A DNA stretch of 64,000 bases from Aeromonas tecta (GCF_000820185.1 NZ_CDCA01000037.1:160652-224651); one strand, 5' to 3'; shown: positions 1 to 10,800, numbered from the stretch's first letter. The notes: generated from the letters alone by a model not told the origin. Translations and numbers: made by a program.

Positions 1-2
1 AG

Positions 3-593
3 ATTGCCGGTACCAATCCGGATTACCAATGGATCATCGACCCACTGGATGGCACGACCAACCTGGTCAAAGGCATTCCGCACTTTGCCGTCTCCATCGC
101 CCTGCGCGTCAAGGGCAAGACCGAACAAGCCGTTGTGTACGATCCGATCCGCGACGAGCTGTTTACCTCTACCCGCGGTAACGGCGCTCAGCTGAACGGC
201 TACCGCATCCGCGTCGGCAAGGCCAAAGAGATGGCTGGCACCGTACTGGCCACCGGTTTCCCGTTCAAGCAGAAGCACCACATCGAGCCTTACCTGAAGA
301 TGTTCCAGAGCATGTTCATCGAGTGTGCCGACATCCGTCGCGCCGGCTGCCCTGCGCTGGATCTGGCCTACGTGGCCGCTGGTCGTATCGACGGTTTCTG
401 GGAAATAGGCCTGAAGCCTTGGGAAACCGCCGCCGGTGAGCTGCTGGCCAAGGAAGCGGGTGCCATCGTGACCGACTTCGTCGGTGGTCACAACTACGAG
501 AACTCCGGTAACCTGGTCGTCGCCAACCCGCGCGTCCTCAAAGAGATGCTCGGCAAGATCCGCGAGAACCTGCCGGAATCCCTGGCCAAATAA
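3..593 (+). CDS. suhB: Inositol-1-monophosphatase SuhB (5' end cut by window edge)
   Basis: Open from the first bases of the window, so the N-terminus is missing and about 196 codons remain of a family of roughly 265. It hydrolyses inositol monophosphates in the cytoplasm with Mg2+; in E. coli SuhB also takes part in rRNA transcription antitermination. The metal-site motif DPLDGTTN is visible at the start, followed by a GCPALDLAYVAAGR segment and a C-terminal GGHNYENSGNLVVANP stretch, all typical of SuhB. One oddity: the usual WDxAAG metal-ligand motif reads WETAAG, a Glu for Asp swap. A strong terminator follows directly, so this is the last gene of its unit. Confidence 0.93.
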   Translation: MAGTNPDYQWIIDPLDGTTNLVKGIPHFAVSIALRVKGKTEQAVVYDPIRDELFTSTRGNGAQLNGYRIRVGKAKEMAGTVLATGFPFKQKHHIEPYLKMFQSMFIECADIRRAGCPALDLAYVAAGRIDGFWEIGLKPWETAAGELLAKEAGAIVTDFVGGHNYENSGNLVVANPRVLKEMLGKIRENLPESLAK

Positions 594-612
594 GCCAGCG
601 TATTCTCGATAG

Positions 613-650
613 AAAAAATGCCAGTCGGCTCAGCTGACTGGCATTTTTTT
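613..650 (+). terminator. Intrinsic terminator of suhB
   Basis: A GC-rich stem (GCCAGTCGGCT with AGCTGACTGGC, one G-T pair) is followed by seven T residues and preceded by six A residues, 20 bases after the suhB stop. It can act in both directions. Confidence 0.9.
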
Positions 651-809
651 ATGCCCGTCATGCGGGAATAAGGGGTCTTTAGGGATGGCTATTATGGTCA
701 GGATATGAGGAAAATAACCCTGGATAGGCAGTGCAATATTTCATCAAAGCAACGTTTTACAGCATTAGGCGATATGCTGCAGAGGTCAGGCAGCATGGCT
801 CACTGCCTG

Positions 810-1700
810 TCAGATGGCGCCGTTGCGGCCCATGTTGATCACCACTCGCCGGTTCTTGGCGCGGCCGCCTTCCGTTTCATTGGAGGCCACGTGCTGCTTC
901 TCGCCATGGCCCTCCACCGAGATCTTGCCCTCCTCGATCCCCAAGTCCACAAACACCTGCTTGATGGCATCGGCCCGCTTCTCGGACAGCTTCTGATTGG
1001 GCCAGCGCCCGCCGTAGCTGTCGCTGTAGGCGTCGATCACCACCACGTCGATACTCTTGTCCGCCTTCACGTAGTCGCCGATCATCGCCAGCCGCCTGCG
1101 GGAGGCGACCGACAGGTTGTCGCTGTTCTTGTCATAGGTGAGCACGCTGAAGGCGATGTCATTGAAGTTGTAAGGCAGCAGGCCGCTCAGGCAATCCATG
1201 AAGGCCTGGTATTTGACCCGGAAGTTGACCGAGGAGAGCGACACCCGCACCGGCCTGTCCTGGCGATACCAGTCGCGGTACTGGAAGGTCGGCATGCGCC
1301 CCCCTTCCAGCTCGTCCAGCATGGTCCAGGCGGTTTGCCCCCCCACCAGACCGTCAAACTGCTGGTAAAACTGCAGCTGGCTTATCTCACGGCCAGCCAC
1401 GCCCGGTCGCCAGATGGGCGGCATGATGCCGAGGCTCACGGTCTGGGTGCGCGCCTGGGGGCGCTGTCCCTTCAATTCGAAATCCAGATTGATCTTGCGA
1501 CCGGCACGGCTGACGAAGGCGCCGGTGCCCCAGCGGGGAATGGGATGCTCGAGGCGACACTCGACCTGGCTATCGGAGGTCAACCGCCAGACGGATTGAT
1601 CCAGGCCGGCACCAAATTCGGTGACTCCCGCCTGCAACTGCATACTCACGGATATGCTGACCAACCCTAACACCCAAGCATTCAATGGCTTGCCCTCCAT
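810..1700 (-). CDS. motY: Sodium-type flagellar motor protein MotY
   Basis: 296 residues, the usual length for MotY, which forms the periplasmic T-ring that anchors the PomA/PomB-type stator of polar flagella. A hydrophobic leader ends near residue 24 (MQLQA), followed by a MotY-specific N-terminal domain. The C-terminal third (about 175-290) is OmpA-like peptidoglycan binding, with NQKLSEKRAD at 235-244 and NRRV at 283-286. It lies head to head with rnt, the arrangement known in Vibrio. The start is uncertain: the ATG at 1700 has a weak ribosome site, while a GGAGGG inside the first codons sits 7 bases before a TTG at 1685 that would give a slightly shorter signal peptide. Confidence 0.88.
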   Translation of the reverse strand: MEGKPLNAWVLGLVSISVSMQLQAGVTEFGAGLDQSVWRLTSDSQVECRLEHPIPRWGTGAFVSRAGRKINLDFELKGQRPQARTQTVSLGIMPPIWRPGVAGREISQLQFYQQFDGLVGGQTAWTMLDELEGGRMPTFQYRDWYRQDRPVRVSLSSVNFRVKYQAFMDCLSGLLPYNFNDIAFSVLTYDKNSDNLSVASRRRLAMIGDYVKADKSIDVVVIDAYSDSYGGRWPNQKLSEKRADAIKQVFVDLGIEEGKISVEGHGEKQHVASNETEGGRAKNRRVVINMGRNGAI

Positions 1701-1916
1701 ACGATCTCGGATTAACTATCGGCAGGGGCGGCGCAAGCTTTAGCAACAAAGCGGGGCAAGGGAGGGAGAAAAGCTCAAAGGCGGGTCAAGTGCTGGCCGC
1801 GCCGCCGCATAATGCGAAAACCCAGGGGTCAGCGCGTCGCTTGGCCGTCGCTCGGGAGGGACAAGAGCGCGCTTTTTTGCCATAATGCGCCTTCCTTTCA
1901 CGCCGACCGAGATACC

Positions 1917-2579
1917 ATGACCGACGCCGTTCACACCCTCAAGGGCCGCTTTCGTGGCTTTTACCCCGTCGTCATCGATGTTGAAACCGCCGGGTTCAAT
2001 GCCAGTACCGACGCCCTGCTGGAGATCGCCGCCTCTACTCTCAAGATGGATGAGCAGGGCTGGCTGGTACCTGATCAGATGTTTCATTTTCATGTCGAGC
2101 CATTCGAAGGCGCCAACCTGGAGAAGGCGGCGCTGGACTTCACCGGCATCGACCCCTTCAATCCGCTGCGCGGCGCCGTCAGCGAGAAAGAGGCGCTGAC
2201 CGAGATCTTCAAGGGCGTGCGCAAGGGCATGAAGGAGCAAGATTGCGGCCGCGCCATCATAGTGGCCCACAACGCCACTTTCGATCACGGCTTCGTGATG
2301 GCCGCCGCCGAGCGCGCTGGCCTCAAGCGCAATCCATTCCACCCCTTTGCGACCTTCGACACCGCCGCGCTCGCGGGCCTTGCCCTGGGTCAGACCGTGC
2401 TGGCCAAGGCCTGCCAGAGCGCCCGCATCCCGTTTGACAACAAAGAGGCGCACTCCGCCCTCTATGACACCGAGCGCACCAGCGAACTGTTCTGTCATAT
2501 CGTCAACCGCTGGAAGAGCCTGGGCGGCTGGCCGCCAGCCAACCCGGACGAGGCACCTGAGGCCGAACCCGAGGCATAG
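1917..2579 (+). CDS. rnt: Ribonuclease T
   Basis: 220 residues. A DEDD-family 3'-5' exoribonuclease that trims tRNA CCA ends and matures 5S and other stable RNAs in the cytoplasm. Catalytic residues are visible as D21 and E23 in [11 protein letters not shown]148 in ATFDTAAL, and H179 and D184 in AHSALYDTE. The start at 1917 gives the standard N-terminus. The frame stays open about 100 bases further upstream, but that extension shows no family similarity. It is divergent from motY and ends in a strong terminator, so it is probably monocistronic. Confidence 0.95.
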   Translation: MTDAVHTLKGRFRGFYPVVIDVETAGFNASTDALLEIAASTLKMDEQGWLVPDQMFHFHVEPFEGANLEKAALDFTGIDPFNPLRGAVSEKEALTEIFKGVRKGMKEQDCGRAIIVAHNATFDHGFVMAAAERAGLKRNPFHPFATFDTAALAGLALGQTVLAKACQSARIPFDNKEAHSALYDTERTSELFCHIVNRWKSLGGWPPANPDEAPEAEPEA

Positions 2580-2596
2580 GCCGTTTGAGCCCTGCA

Positions 2597-2630
2597 CAAA
2601 CAGGCTGCCCCCAGGCAGCCTGTTTGTTTT
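2597..2630 (+). terminator. Intrinsic terminator of rnt
   Basis: A 13-bp perfect inverted repeat (CAAACAGGCTGCC and its complement) with a 4-base loop, followed by TTTT, 17 bases after the rnt stop. Confidence 0.92.
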
Positions 2631-2836
2631 GCGAGAGGTCGGCTACTGCTGCTGGTTTGACCAGAACGGGCACAGAACACCGCCTGCGGGTCAAATGCTG
2701 CCTATGATCAATTTTGTGCCACAAGATGCTGCCAAATAGCCTATTTGGCCGATTTTTTTCTCGACATTTGTCACGTTTTTCGCAAACTAACCGCTTTTCA
2801 CATGACAGACAGCAACATAATAAATAAGGAAATCAA

Positions 2837-4159
2837 ATGAATCCTGTTGTTATCGCGGTGGCGCTGATGCTGGTGCTCAGCCTGCTGCGGATCAATGTGG
2901 TGGTCTCCCTCGCCATCGGCGCCATCGTCGGTGGCCTGATCGGCGGACTCTCACTGGAGCACACCCTCAGCACCTTCAGCGGTGGCCTGGGGGGCGGCGC
3001 CGAAATCGCCCTCTCCTACGCCATGCTGGGGGCCTTCGCGGTCGCCATCTCCCGCTCAGGGATCACCGATCTGCTGGCCCGCAAGGTCATCAGCCAGCTC
3101 GGCAAAGATGCCAGCAGTTCGCGCATCCTCTGGGTCAAAACCCTGCTGCTCAGCTCGGTACTGGGGGTCTCCATCTCCTCCCAGAACCTGATCCCGGTGC
3201 ACATCGCCTTCATCCCCATCCTGATCCCACCGCTGTTGCACGTCATGGCCCAGATGCAAATTGACCGCCGTCAGGTGGCCTGCGTCATCACCTTCGGCCT
3301 GACCGCGACCTATATGCTGCTGCCGGTGGGCTTTGGCGGCATCTTCCTCAACAACATCCTGGCCAAGAACCTGATCGACAACGGCGTTGCCGTAGAGCAC
3401 AGCCAGTTGCCGCTGGCCATGGCCATCCCGGTGTTTGGCATGTTCATCGGTCTGCTGATCGCCGTCTTCTTCAGCTACCGCAAGCCACGCCAGTACGATC
3501 TGGACAAGATCCTGGCCGCCGAGCCGGAGACGGTGGATCTTAACCTCAACCACATCTGGGTCGCCCTGCTGGCCATCGCCGTGGCGCTGGGGCTGCAGCT
3601 GATGACCAACAGCATCGTACTGGGTGCGCTGGCCGGTTTTGTCATCTTTACCTGCGGCGGCGTCATCAAGTTCCGCGAGAGTCAGGACGCCTTCACCCAG
3701 GGCGTGCGCATGATGTCCCTCATCGGCTTCATCATGATCTCCGCCGCCGGCTTCGCCGCCGTGATGAAGGAAACCCACGGGGTCGAGAGCCTGGTGCAGG
3801 CCGTCTCCGGCATGATGGCCGGTCACAAGGGCATAGCTGCCTTCCTGATGCTGCTGGTGGGCCTGCTCATCACCATGGGGATCGGCTCCTCCTTCTCCAC
3901 CGTGCCCATCATCGCCACCATCTATGTGCCGCTGTGCCTCCACCTCGGCTTCTCCCCGCTGGCGACCATCTCCCTAGTGGGGACCGCCGGTGCGCTGGGG
4001 GATGCGGGTTCTCCCGCCTCGGATTCGACCCTGGGGCCGACCTCCGGCCTCAACGCCGATGGTCAGCACGACCACATCTGGGACAGCGTGGTGCCCACCT
4101 TCGTCCACTACAACATCCCGCTCATCATCTTCGGCTGGATAGCCGCCATGGTGCTCTAA
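2837..4159 (+). CDS. Na+/H+ antiporter-family membrane protein
   Basis: 440 residues, almost wholly hydrophobic, with about 11-12 predicted membrane helices. It belongs by general sequence character to the NhaC-like/Na_H_antiporter group: an N-terminal alternation of short hydrophobic helices, the long glycine-rich loop [17 protein letters not shown], and a conserved C-terminal [20 protein letters not shown] segment. The role is probably exchange of a small cation or organic ion across the inner membrane; the substrate cannot be read from the sequence. The start is supported by AAGGAAA seven bases upstream. It stands alone between two terminators. Confidence 0.8.
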   Translation: MNPVVIAVALMLVLSLLRINVVVSLAIGAIVGGLIGGLSLEHTLSTFSGGLGGGAEIALSYAMLGAFAVAISRSGITDLLARKVISQLGKDASSSRILWVKTLLLSSVLGVSISSQNLIPVHIAFIPILIPPLLHVMAQMQIDRRQVACVITFGLTATYMLLPVGFGGIFLNNILAKNLIDNGVAVEHSQLPLAMAIPVFGMFIGLLIAVFFSYRKPRQYDLDKILAAEPETVDLNLNHIWVALLAIAVALGLQLMTNSIVLGALAGFVIFTCGGVIKFRESQDAFTQGVRMMSLIGFIMISAAGFAAVMKETHGVESLVQAVSGMMAGHKGIAAFLMLLVGLLITMGIGSSFSTVPIIATIYVPLCLHLGFSPLATISLVGTAGALGDAGSPASDSTLGPTSGLNADGQHDHIWDSVVPTFVHYNIPLIIFGWIAAMVL

Positions 4160-4191
4160 GCACCCGGCTGAGAGCACAGACAGATGCAATG

Positions 4192-4222
4192 CAAAAGGCG
4201 ACCCCAGGGTCGCCTTTTGTTT
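4192..4222 (+). terminator. Terminator after the antiporter-family gene
   Basis: A 12-bp perfect stem (CAAAAGGCGACC with GGTCGCCTTTTG) with a 4-base loop; the A-rich left arm and T-rich right arm make it work on either strand. Confidence 0.88.
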
Positions 4223-4678
4223 ATCCCGCTCACAGGCATCGTCGGGCCAGCGCTAGCCTCTTGCGCCGCCCTAGCATCACCAGCAGCAGTATCTGCAACG
4301 CCAACCGCAATTCACCTCCGCCCACCCCGAACCGGCCGCCTCATGACGCCACCGGAACCGAGCGCATTGCGAGCAATATGTCCGCCATGAGTTGGGTTAT
4401 TGCCCGGCACCTCACAGGCCATCGCTACATTGCTGATGGGCGATAAGTGCGCTATCCCCACCCAGCAAGATAACCGCCAGCACAAATATCGCCATCACCC
4501 CTATCGAGGCATTCCCCCTGCCCTTACCCCGTTCGTTAATGCCTTTACCAACCACTGCTAGGCCCATCGGGCACAAGCCCATACCCGGTCTGGTCGACAC
4601 CACGGCCACGGGATCGCTGCCTTAGCAGGTGACAGCCATCAGGCCAGCCAGCTCGAGCAAGATGAGTATTGCGCCCAT
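4223..4678. other. Intergenic stretch with one possible decayed small ORF
   Basis: No convincing gene is seen in these 456 bases. On the minus strand an ATG at 4680 opens an 18-codon hydrophobic peptide (MGAILILLELAGLMAVTC) that ends in TAA. The same frame then stays open to 4412 and ends with a second hydrophobic helix (MAIFVLAVILLGG). Read through the stop, this would be a small protein of about 90 residues with a membrane helix at each end. There is no good ribosome site and no recognisable family, so it may be a broken small gene or chance. Confidence 0.25.
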
Positions 4679-4710
4679 AAAAAAGGCCGCTCAATGAGCG
4701 GCCTTTTATC
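4679..4710 (-). terminator. Terminator of deaD
   Basis: A perfect stem AAAAGGCCGCTC / GAGCGGCCTTTT with a 4-base loop, 15 bases beyond the deaD stop, with a run of T on the minus strand. Confidence 0.9.
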
Positions 4711-4724
4711 AGTGCAATCAGGAC

Positions 4725-6635
4725 TTAGCTATCGCGGCGCTTGTTGCCACCGAACTTGCGATCCTTGTTGAAGCCACCTTCACGGCGCTCCCCGCTCTTG
4801 TTGAACGGACGGTCACCGGCAGGACGGCGATCCTTGTTGAAAGGACGGTCCTTGTTGAAGGGACGATCGCTGGACGGACGGGGAGCAGTGTTGCTGCCGG
4901 CCGGCACTTCGGTGTAGCGGCTGATCTGCAGCGGACGCTGGCAGACACGGGCCTTCTTGATCACTTCCAGCACGTCGGCGGTCATGCCCTTGGGCAGGTC
5001 GACGGTGGAGAAGTCATCGGCGATGTCGATGTTACCGATGAAACGGCTCTCGATGTTCGCTTCGTTGGCGATGGCGCCCACGATCTGGCCCGGCTTGACG
5101 CCGTGATGGGCACCCACGTCTACACGGTAGCGCTCCATTTCCACGTCCGGGTTGTCTTTCAGCGGACGCGGCTCGAGGGACGGCATGCGACGGGCAGGAC
5201 GATCACCACGGTCGGCGAAATCACGGTTACCGAACTCACGACCACCATCACGGCGCTCGAAGTCACGGCCACCACGATCGTTGCTGGTGTTGAAGGCCGG
5301 ATCCGGGATGGACTCGTCCAGCAGCAGCGGTTGGTCGCCCTGTACCAGCTTGGCCAATGCAGCAGCCAGCTCCAGCGGATCGGCAGAATCTTCTTCGATC
5401 AGCTCGTTGACCAGGTTGTGATAGAGCTCAAGCTCTTCGCCCATCATGGTTTCCCGGATGCGCTCTTTGAACTTGGTCATACGATGCTGGTTGATGTCTT
5501 CGGTGCTCGGCATCTTCATCGGCTCGATGGCCTGACGAGTTGCGTGCTCGATGGCGCGCAGCATGCGGCGCTCACGGGGAGCCACGAACAGGATGGCCTC
5601 ACCCTTACGACCGGCACGACCAGTACGGCCGATACGGTGTACGTAGGATTCGGTATCGTACGGAATGTCGTAGTTCACCACGTGGGTGATACGCTCAACG
5701 TCCAGACCACGAGCGACCACGTCGGTGGCGATCAGGATGTCCAGCTGGCCTTGACGCAGCTTGTCGACGGTACGCTCACGCAGTTTCTGCGGGATGTCAC
5801 CGTGCAAGGCTTCACAGGCGTGGCCACGAGCGGCCAGCTTGCCGGCCAGCTCTTCGGCGGCGTTCTTGGTGCGTACAAACACCAGTACAGCCTCGTAGGG
5901 CTCGACTTCCAGCAGACGGGTCATGGCGTCCAGCTTGTGCAGACCGGTTACCTGCCAGTAGCGCTGACGGATGGTCGGTGCAGTGGAGGTCTTGGAGACG
6001 ATCTTGATCTCTTTCGGCTGTTTCAGGTGCTTCTGGGCCACACGACGGATCTGCTCCGGCATGGTGGCGGAGAACAGGGCAACCTGACGACCGGCCGGGC
6101 ACTGATCCATGATCCAGTCCACGTCGTCGATGAAGCCCATGCGCAGCATTTCATCGGCTTCGTCCAGCACCAGCGCTTTCAGGCCGGAGAGGTCCAGATT
6201 TTTGCGACGGATCAGATCCATCACACGACCCGGGGTACCCACGACAACCTGAGCGCCGCGACGCAGAGCGCGGGTCTGGGTTTCGTAGGAGGAACCACCG
6301 TAGATCGGCAGGACGTGGAAGTCAGGCATGTGCTTGGCGTAACGTTGGCACGCCTCAGCAACCTGCAGCGCCAGTTCACGAGTAGGTGCCAGCACCAAAA
6401 CCTGGGTGTTACGGTTACCAGCTTCCAAACGAGACAACAGAGGCAAGGCAAAAGCAGCGGTCTTCCCTGTACCGGTTTGAGCCTGCCCCAGCAGATCGTG
6501 TCCCGCCATCAGGTGGGGGATTGCTGCGGCCTGGATGGGAGACGGGCGCTCATAGCCCACGTCCTGCAGCGCTTTCAATACAGGCGCGGCCAGTCCAAGC
6601 TCACTAAAAAGGGGCAGTTGTTCGGTATCAGACAT
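4725..6635 (-). CDS. deaD: ATP-dependent RNA helicase DeaD/CsdA
   Basis: 636 residues, matching the roughly 630 of E. coli DeaD. It unwinds RNA duplexes in ribosome assembly and mRNA decay and is important in the cold. Helicase motifs in order: Q motif SPIQAAAIP (32-40), AQTGTGKT (52-59), PTRELA (84-89), TPGR, DEAD (158-161), SAT (about 190), RGLD and HRIGRTGRAG (about 335). The DeaD-type C-terminal RNA-binding domain follows, then a basic tail with repeated RPFNKD/S units (four FNK copies in the last 60 residues). The 5' region of about 185 bases before the next gene holds its promoter; a long cold-shock leader is possible but not shown. Confidence 0.95.
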   Translation of the reverse strand: MSDTEQLPLFSELGLAAPVLKALQDVGYERPSPIQAAAIPHLMAGHDLLGQAQTGTGKTAAFALPLLSRLEAGNRNTQVLVLAPTRELALQVAEACQRYAKHMPDFHVLPIYGGSSYETQTRALRRGAQVVVGTPGRVMDLIRRKNLDLSGLKALVLDEADEMLRMGFIDDVDWIMDQCPAGRQVALFSATMPEQIRRVAQKHLKQPKEIKIVSKTSTAPTIRQRYWQVTGLHKLDAMTRLLEVEPYEAVLVFVRTKNAAEELAGKLAARGHACEALHGDIPQKLRERTVDKLRQGQLDILIATDVVARGLDVERITHVVNYDIPYDTESYVHRIGRTGRAGRKGEAILFVAPRERRMLRAIEHATRQAIEPMKMPSTEDINQHRMTKFKERIRETMMGEELELYHNLVNELIEEDSADPLELAAALAKLVQGDQPLLLDESIPDPAFNTSNDRGGRDFERRDGGREFGNRDFADRGDRPARRMPSLEPRPLKDNPDVEMERYRVDVGAHHGVKPGQIVGAIANEANIESRFIGNIDIADDFSTVDLPKGMTADVLEVIKKARVCQRPLQISRYTEVPAGSNTAPRPSSDRPFNKDRPFNKDRRPAGDRPFNKSGERREGGFNKDRKFGGNKRRDS

Positions 6636-6820
6636 AGATTCGATTCTTCCAGATTAAGGCAGGCGGCTAACACCGCGGAATAGCAAAAAGGCGGCGATTA
6701 TAGCGCCACTTTGTTCTGCTGTCTTGAAAAATGTGATAAGCATCTCAAGACGTTGGCAATTATAGAGGGATCTCGCGACTATGGCTTGCTTATTTTGCAC
6801 GCATAGTGCGTTATTGCAGA

Positions 6821-7282
6821 TCACTTCTCGCGAAAGTCCTTGTCCAGCTTGTGTTTTAACACCGCCATGGTGAGCCGGCTGGTACAGAGCAAACGCCCCC
6901 TTTCATCCCGGATTTCAATCTGCCACACCTGGGTCGTTGCCCCCAGATGCAAGGGTGAACAACGCCCTGTCACCACCCCTTCCCGCTTGGCCCGCAGATG
7001 GTTGGCATTGACCTCCAGTCCCACACAATAACTGTCTGCACCGACCGCCATATTGGCCGCCAACGATCCCAGCGTCTCCGCCAGCACTACTGAGGCGCCG
7101 CCGTGCAACATGCCGAGCGGTTGATGGGTACGGTGATCCACCGGCATGCTGGCTTCCAGCCAATCCGGGCCAAAGGCCGTGTAGAGGATGCCAAGGTGGG
7201 CCATCAGGGTGTTGCGGGAGCTGGCATTGAGCCCCTCCAGACTGATGGGTTTGCGCCAGATGGGCGCGCTATCTTGGTTCAT
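6821..7282 (-). CDS. Hotdog-fold thioesterase, YdiI/MenI-like
   Basis: 153 residues. A PaaI/4HBT-type acyl-CoA thioesterase: the helix motif LHGGASVVLAETLGSLA carries the HGG and the catalytic Glu of this family, followed by VGLEVNANHLR. E. coli YdiI (MenI) hydrolyses 1,4-dihydroxy-2-naphthoyl-CoA in menaquinone synthesis and lies beside ydiJ, as this gene nearly does. The function is inferred from that synteny and the fold. The start at 7282 is chosen because AAGGAG lies 10 bases upstream; the in-frame ATG at 7321 has none. It is the last gene of a three-gene minus-strand run. Confidence 0.8.
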   Translation of the reverse strand: MNQDSAPIWRKPISLEGLNASSRNTLMAHLGILYTAFGPDWLEASMPVDHRTHQPLGMLHGGASVVLAETLGSLAANMAVGADSYCVGLEVNANHLRAKREGVVTGRCSPLHLGATTQVWQIEIRDERGRLLCTSRLTMAVLKHKLDKDFREK

Positions 7283-7398
7283 GACGAGATGACTCCTTGT
7301 ATGATCAATGAGTTGAAACATGCAGTGTCAGAGAAAGCGGCACGAAAAAATGCCTGCGCCGGGGCTGTGCGGGACATTCGCGCAAAATGATAACCGAG

Positions 7399-7887
7399 TC
7401 ACCAGGGGTAGGTCACCCCTGGCCACTCGTTCCAGGGGATTTCCCGCCCCGGCAAGCACGGCTGGGACCAATGCCACGTCTTGCCAAGCCAGGCACGCAA
7501 CTCGGCCTCCAGCTCGGCATCCGACAGGGGCGCCTCGGCCACCTTCCAGAAGAACAGCTCCACCTCCACCTCGGGCAAGACCGAGGGATAGAGATAGACG
7601 CCCCCCCAAAACACGGGCTCCCGCTCCGGGCTCCAGAGGCCATAGGCAAAGGAGCGCTTGGCCAGAAACTCGGAGCGCTGCCACTCCAGATCGGCCTCAT
7701 GCTGGCTCAGGCTGAACTGGGCGGAAGGCCAGATGTCGTTGGCACGAAACAGCTGATGCAGCTGCTCGCGCGAACGCAATATGGCCACAAACTCCACCAC
7801 CGCCTGAGCCTGGCTGGTCGGCAACAGCAGAAAACTCGGGTGCCGAAAGGCTTGCGGCACCCGAAACCGTTTGGGCAGGCTGAGCAT
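7399..7887 (-). CDS. Uncharacterised protein, possibly GNAT-like
   Basis: 162 residues, starting at the ATG that shares one base with the ydiJ stop (TGATG), so it is translationally coupled to ydiJ. The pattern of an N-terminal strand (FLLLPTSQAQAVVEFV), a helical middle rich in Gln and Glu, then the strand pair FAYGLWSPEREPVFWGGVYL and VEVELFFWKV looks like the core of a GNAT acetyltransferase, but the acetyl-CoA loop (Q/RxxGxG/A) is not seen. It is not a family I recognise with certainty. Position between ydiJ and the thioesterase suggests a shared role. Confidence 0.6.
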   Translation of the reverse strand: MLSLPKRFRVPQAFRHPSFLLLPTSQAQAVVEFVAILRSREQLHQLFRANDIWPSAQFSLSQHEADLEWQRSEFLAKRSFAYGLWSPEREPVFWGGVYLYPSVLPEVEVELFFWKVAEAPLSDAELEAELRAWLGKTWHWSQPCLPGREIPWNEWPGVTYPW

Positions 7888-10800
7888 CAGAGCAGTTCCA
7901 GCAACGCCTGCAGCGGATGCTTGAGTTTTTCGCCCTCCATCCGTTTCACCTGACTGCGACAGGAGTAACCCGTGGCCAGACAGCGTTCTTTGGGCAGACG
8001 AGCAAGCGGCTCGGCCCAACTCAAGCCATAGATGCCCTTGGAGTTGTCCACCTGCTTGGCGTCGTGACCGTAGGTACCTGCCATGCCGCAGCAGCCGACC
8101 GGGACTGGCTGCAACTTGGCGCCGAAGCGGCTAAACAGGGTGCTCCAGTCGCCGTGGGTCGACGGCTTGTTGGTCTTCTCGGTGCAGTGGGCAAACAGAT
8201 ACCAGGGCTCCGCTGCGACGGCTTTCGGCTCTGGCGCAGGTAGCGTCAGCAGCCACTCCTGGGGCAGCAACACCTGGAAGTCGCCACGGGCGGCGCCCAG
8301 CGCCTTGGCGTATTCATCGCGATAGCAAAGCACTAGCGAGGGATCCACCCCCACCATGGGGATGCCCAGCGCCGCTATCTTGTTGAGGAACTGGGCACTG
8401 CTCGCCGCGGTGCGGGCAAAGGCGCGCAGGAAACCTTTTACATGCTGGGGTTTGCCATTGGGCTTGAACGGCAGCAAATAGGGCTGAAGCCCGAGTTTAC
8501 TGGCGAGTTTCACCAGATCGCGCACCACGGGCGCGTCGTAATAACTAGTGAAGGGGTCTTGTACGATAAGAACCACTTTTTGACGCTGCTCAAGGCTCAT
8601 GGCCTCAAGCCCCGGCAGGTCGAAGTAACGGGCACGATGGTCGCGCAGGGAGTCCGCCAGGGTCGGCACCGAGAGCAGGGGCACATCCACCATGCCGATG
8701 CTCTTCTCGGTCGCCTTCTGGGCCCACTCTTTTTCCAGGAAGAAGTTGACCAGCTTGGGGGCCTTGGCGAGCAGTGGTGCATAGCTTTCGACGGTGCCGA
8801 CGAAGTAATCCTTGGGGCCGCGCAGGTAGCGGCTGTGATAGAGCTGCATGAAGCGGGCGCGGAAGTTGGGCACATCCACCTTGATGGGGCACTGGCTGGT
8901 GCACGCCTTGCAGGCCAGGCACCCTTCCATCGCCTCCATCACCTCGTGGGAGAAGTCATACTGGCCGCGGGCGCGAGCCACTGTGTTACGCACCTTGTCG
9001 ACAATGCTCTTTATCGCTAAGCCACCGCTTTGCAGCGCCACCTCCTCTGCCAGAGGATCGAAACCCTGCTCAGCCAGCTGGCGCAGCCATTCACGCATCA
9101 AGCCCGCCCGTCCCTTGGGAGAGTGACGCCTGTCTTTGCTTACCTTGACCGAGGGGCACATGGGGGAGTCGGTCTCGAAGGTGAAGCACAGACCGTTGCC
9201 GTTGCAGTCCATGGCGCGGGTGTAACTCGCGCGCACGGCGATGGGGATCTGGCGATCAAACTTGCCGCGCTTGGGCCCATCCACTGATACAAGCTCGGCG
9301 CCGCTGCCATAGGGCACGCAGATCTTGCCGGGGTTGAGGCGATTTTGGGGATCGAAGGCCCCCTTCACCCGCTGCAACTCCTCCCACAGCTCGCCGAAGA
9401 AGGCGGGGCTGTACTCGGAGCGAAAGCCCTTGCCGTGCTCGCCCCACATCAGGCCGCCGTATTTGGCGGTGAGCGCCACCACCTGATCCGAGATGCGGCG
9501 CAGCAGCACCTCCTGCTCGGGATCGCACAGATCCAGTGCCGGGCGCACGTGCAGCACCCCCGCATCGACGTGGCCGAACATGCCGTAATCGAGGCCGTGA
9601 CCGTCGAGCAGGGCACGAAACTCCATGATGAAATCGGCGAGGGATTCTGGCGGTACCGCGGTATCTTCGGTAAAAGCCACCGGCTTCTTGCGGCCCTCGG
9701 CGTTGCCGAGCAGCCCCACCGACTTCTTGCGCATGCCGTAGATGGTCTCGATGCTTGGCAAATGACTGCACACCTGATAGCCGATGACGCCCGCCTCGCC
9801 GTGCTCCAGTAACCCATCGATACGGCGGCACAGCTCGGCCACCTTGATCTCGTGCGCTGCTTCATCGGTATCCGCAAACTCGACGATGTTGAGCCCCTGC
9901 AGATCCTTGCCCGGCACGTCCTGAATGAACTCTTTCACCGAATGCCAGATGATATCGGCGCGAGCCAGCCCCAAGACGCGAGAATCCACCGTCTCCACCG
10001 ACAGGGCGTGGGCTTGCACCATAAAGGGGGCGTTGCGCAGGGCGGAGGGAAAGCTGTCGTACTTGACGTTGACCAGGGTCCGGTAGCGCGGGATGGGGGT
10101 GATGTTGAGCCTGGCCTCGGTGATAAAGCCCAAGGAGCCTTCCGAGCCGCACAGCACCCGACTTATATCCAGAGTGTCGGTCTCGGGGCTATAGAGGTGT
10201 TTGAGATCGTAACCGGTGAGGAAACGGTTCAGCTTGGGGAAGGTCGCCTCTATGTCGGCGCGCCTCTCCTTGCCGATGCGATAGAGGGTGCGATAAATAT
10301 CCCCCTCCCGACTCTCGAGGGCCAGCTTGTCTTCGAGCCGCGCGCCATTGACCGGCTCGGTCGCCAGGATGTCACCGTTTTCCAGCACGGCTTTGAGGCC
10401 CAGCACGTGATCCGAGGTCTTGCCGTAGACCAGCGACCCTTGCCCCGAGGCATCGGTGTTGACCATGCCGCCCAGGGTGGCGCGGTTGGAAGTGGAGAGA
10501 TCCGGCGAGAAGAAGAAGCCGTGGGGTTTGAGATAGGCGTTGAGCTGATCCTTTACCACCCCGGCCTGGGCCCGCACCCAGCCCTCTTCCAGATTAATTT
10601 CCATGATCTGGTTCATATGGCGGGAGAGATCGACGATAATGCCGCCGCCCAAGGACTGGCCATTGGTGCCGGTACCGCCGCCGCGAGGGAAAAAGCTCAA
10701 GGCTGCGTGGTCTGGCTGCTGAGCCAACTTGAGCATCACCGCAATATCATCCGCGCTGCGCGGATAAAGGACTGCCTGAGGAACGACCTGATAGACGCTG

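Noticed and set aside
5103-6683. Long plus-strand ORF of 526 codons opposite deaD
   Set aside because: It is a shadow of deaD caused by high GC and biased codon use; its translation is rich in His, Gln and Gly with no domain, and deaD is unmistakable.
6732-6747. CRP-like site TGTGA-N6-TCTCA upstream of deaD
   Set aside because: The right half differs from TCACA at two positions and there is no supporting context.
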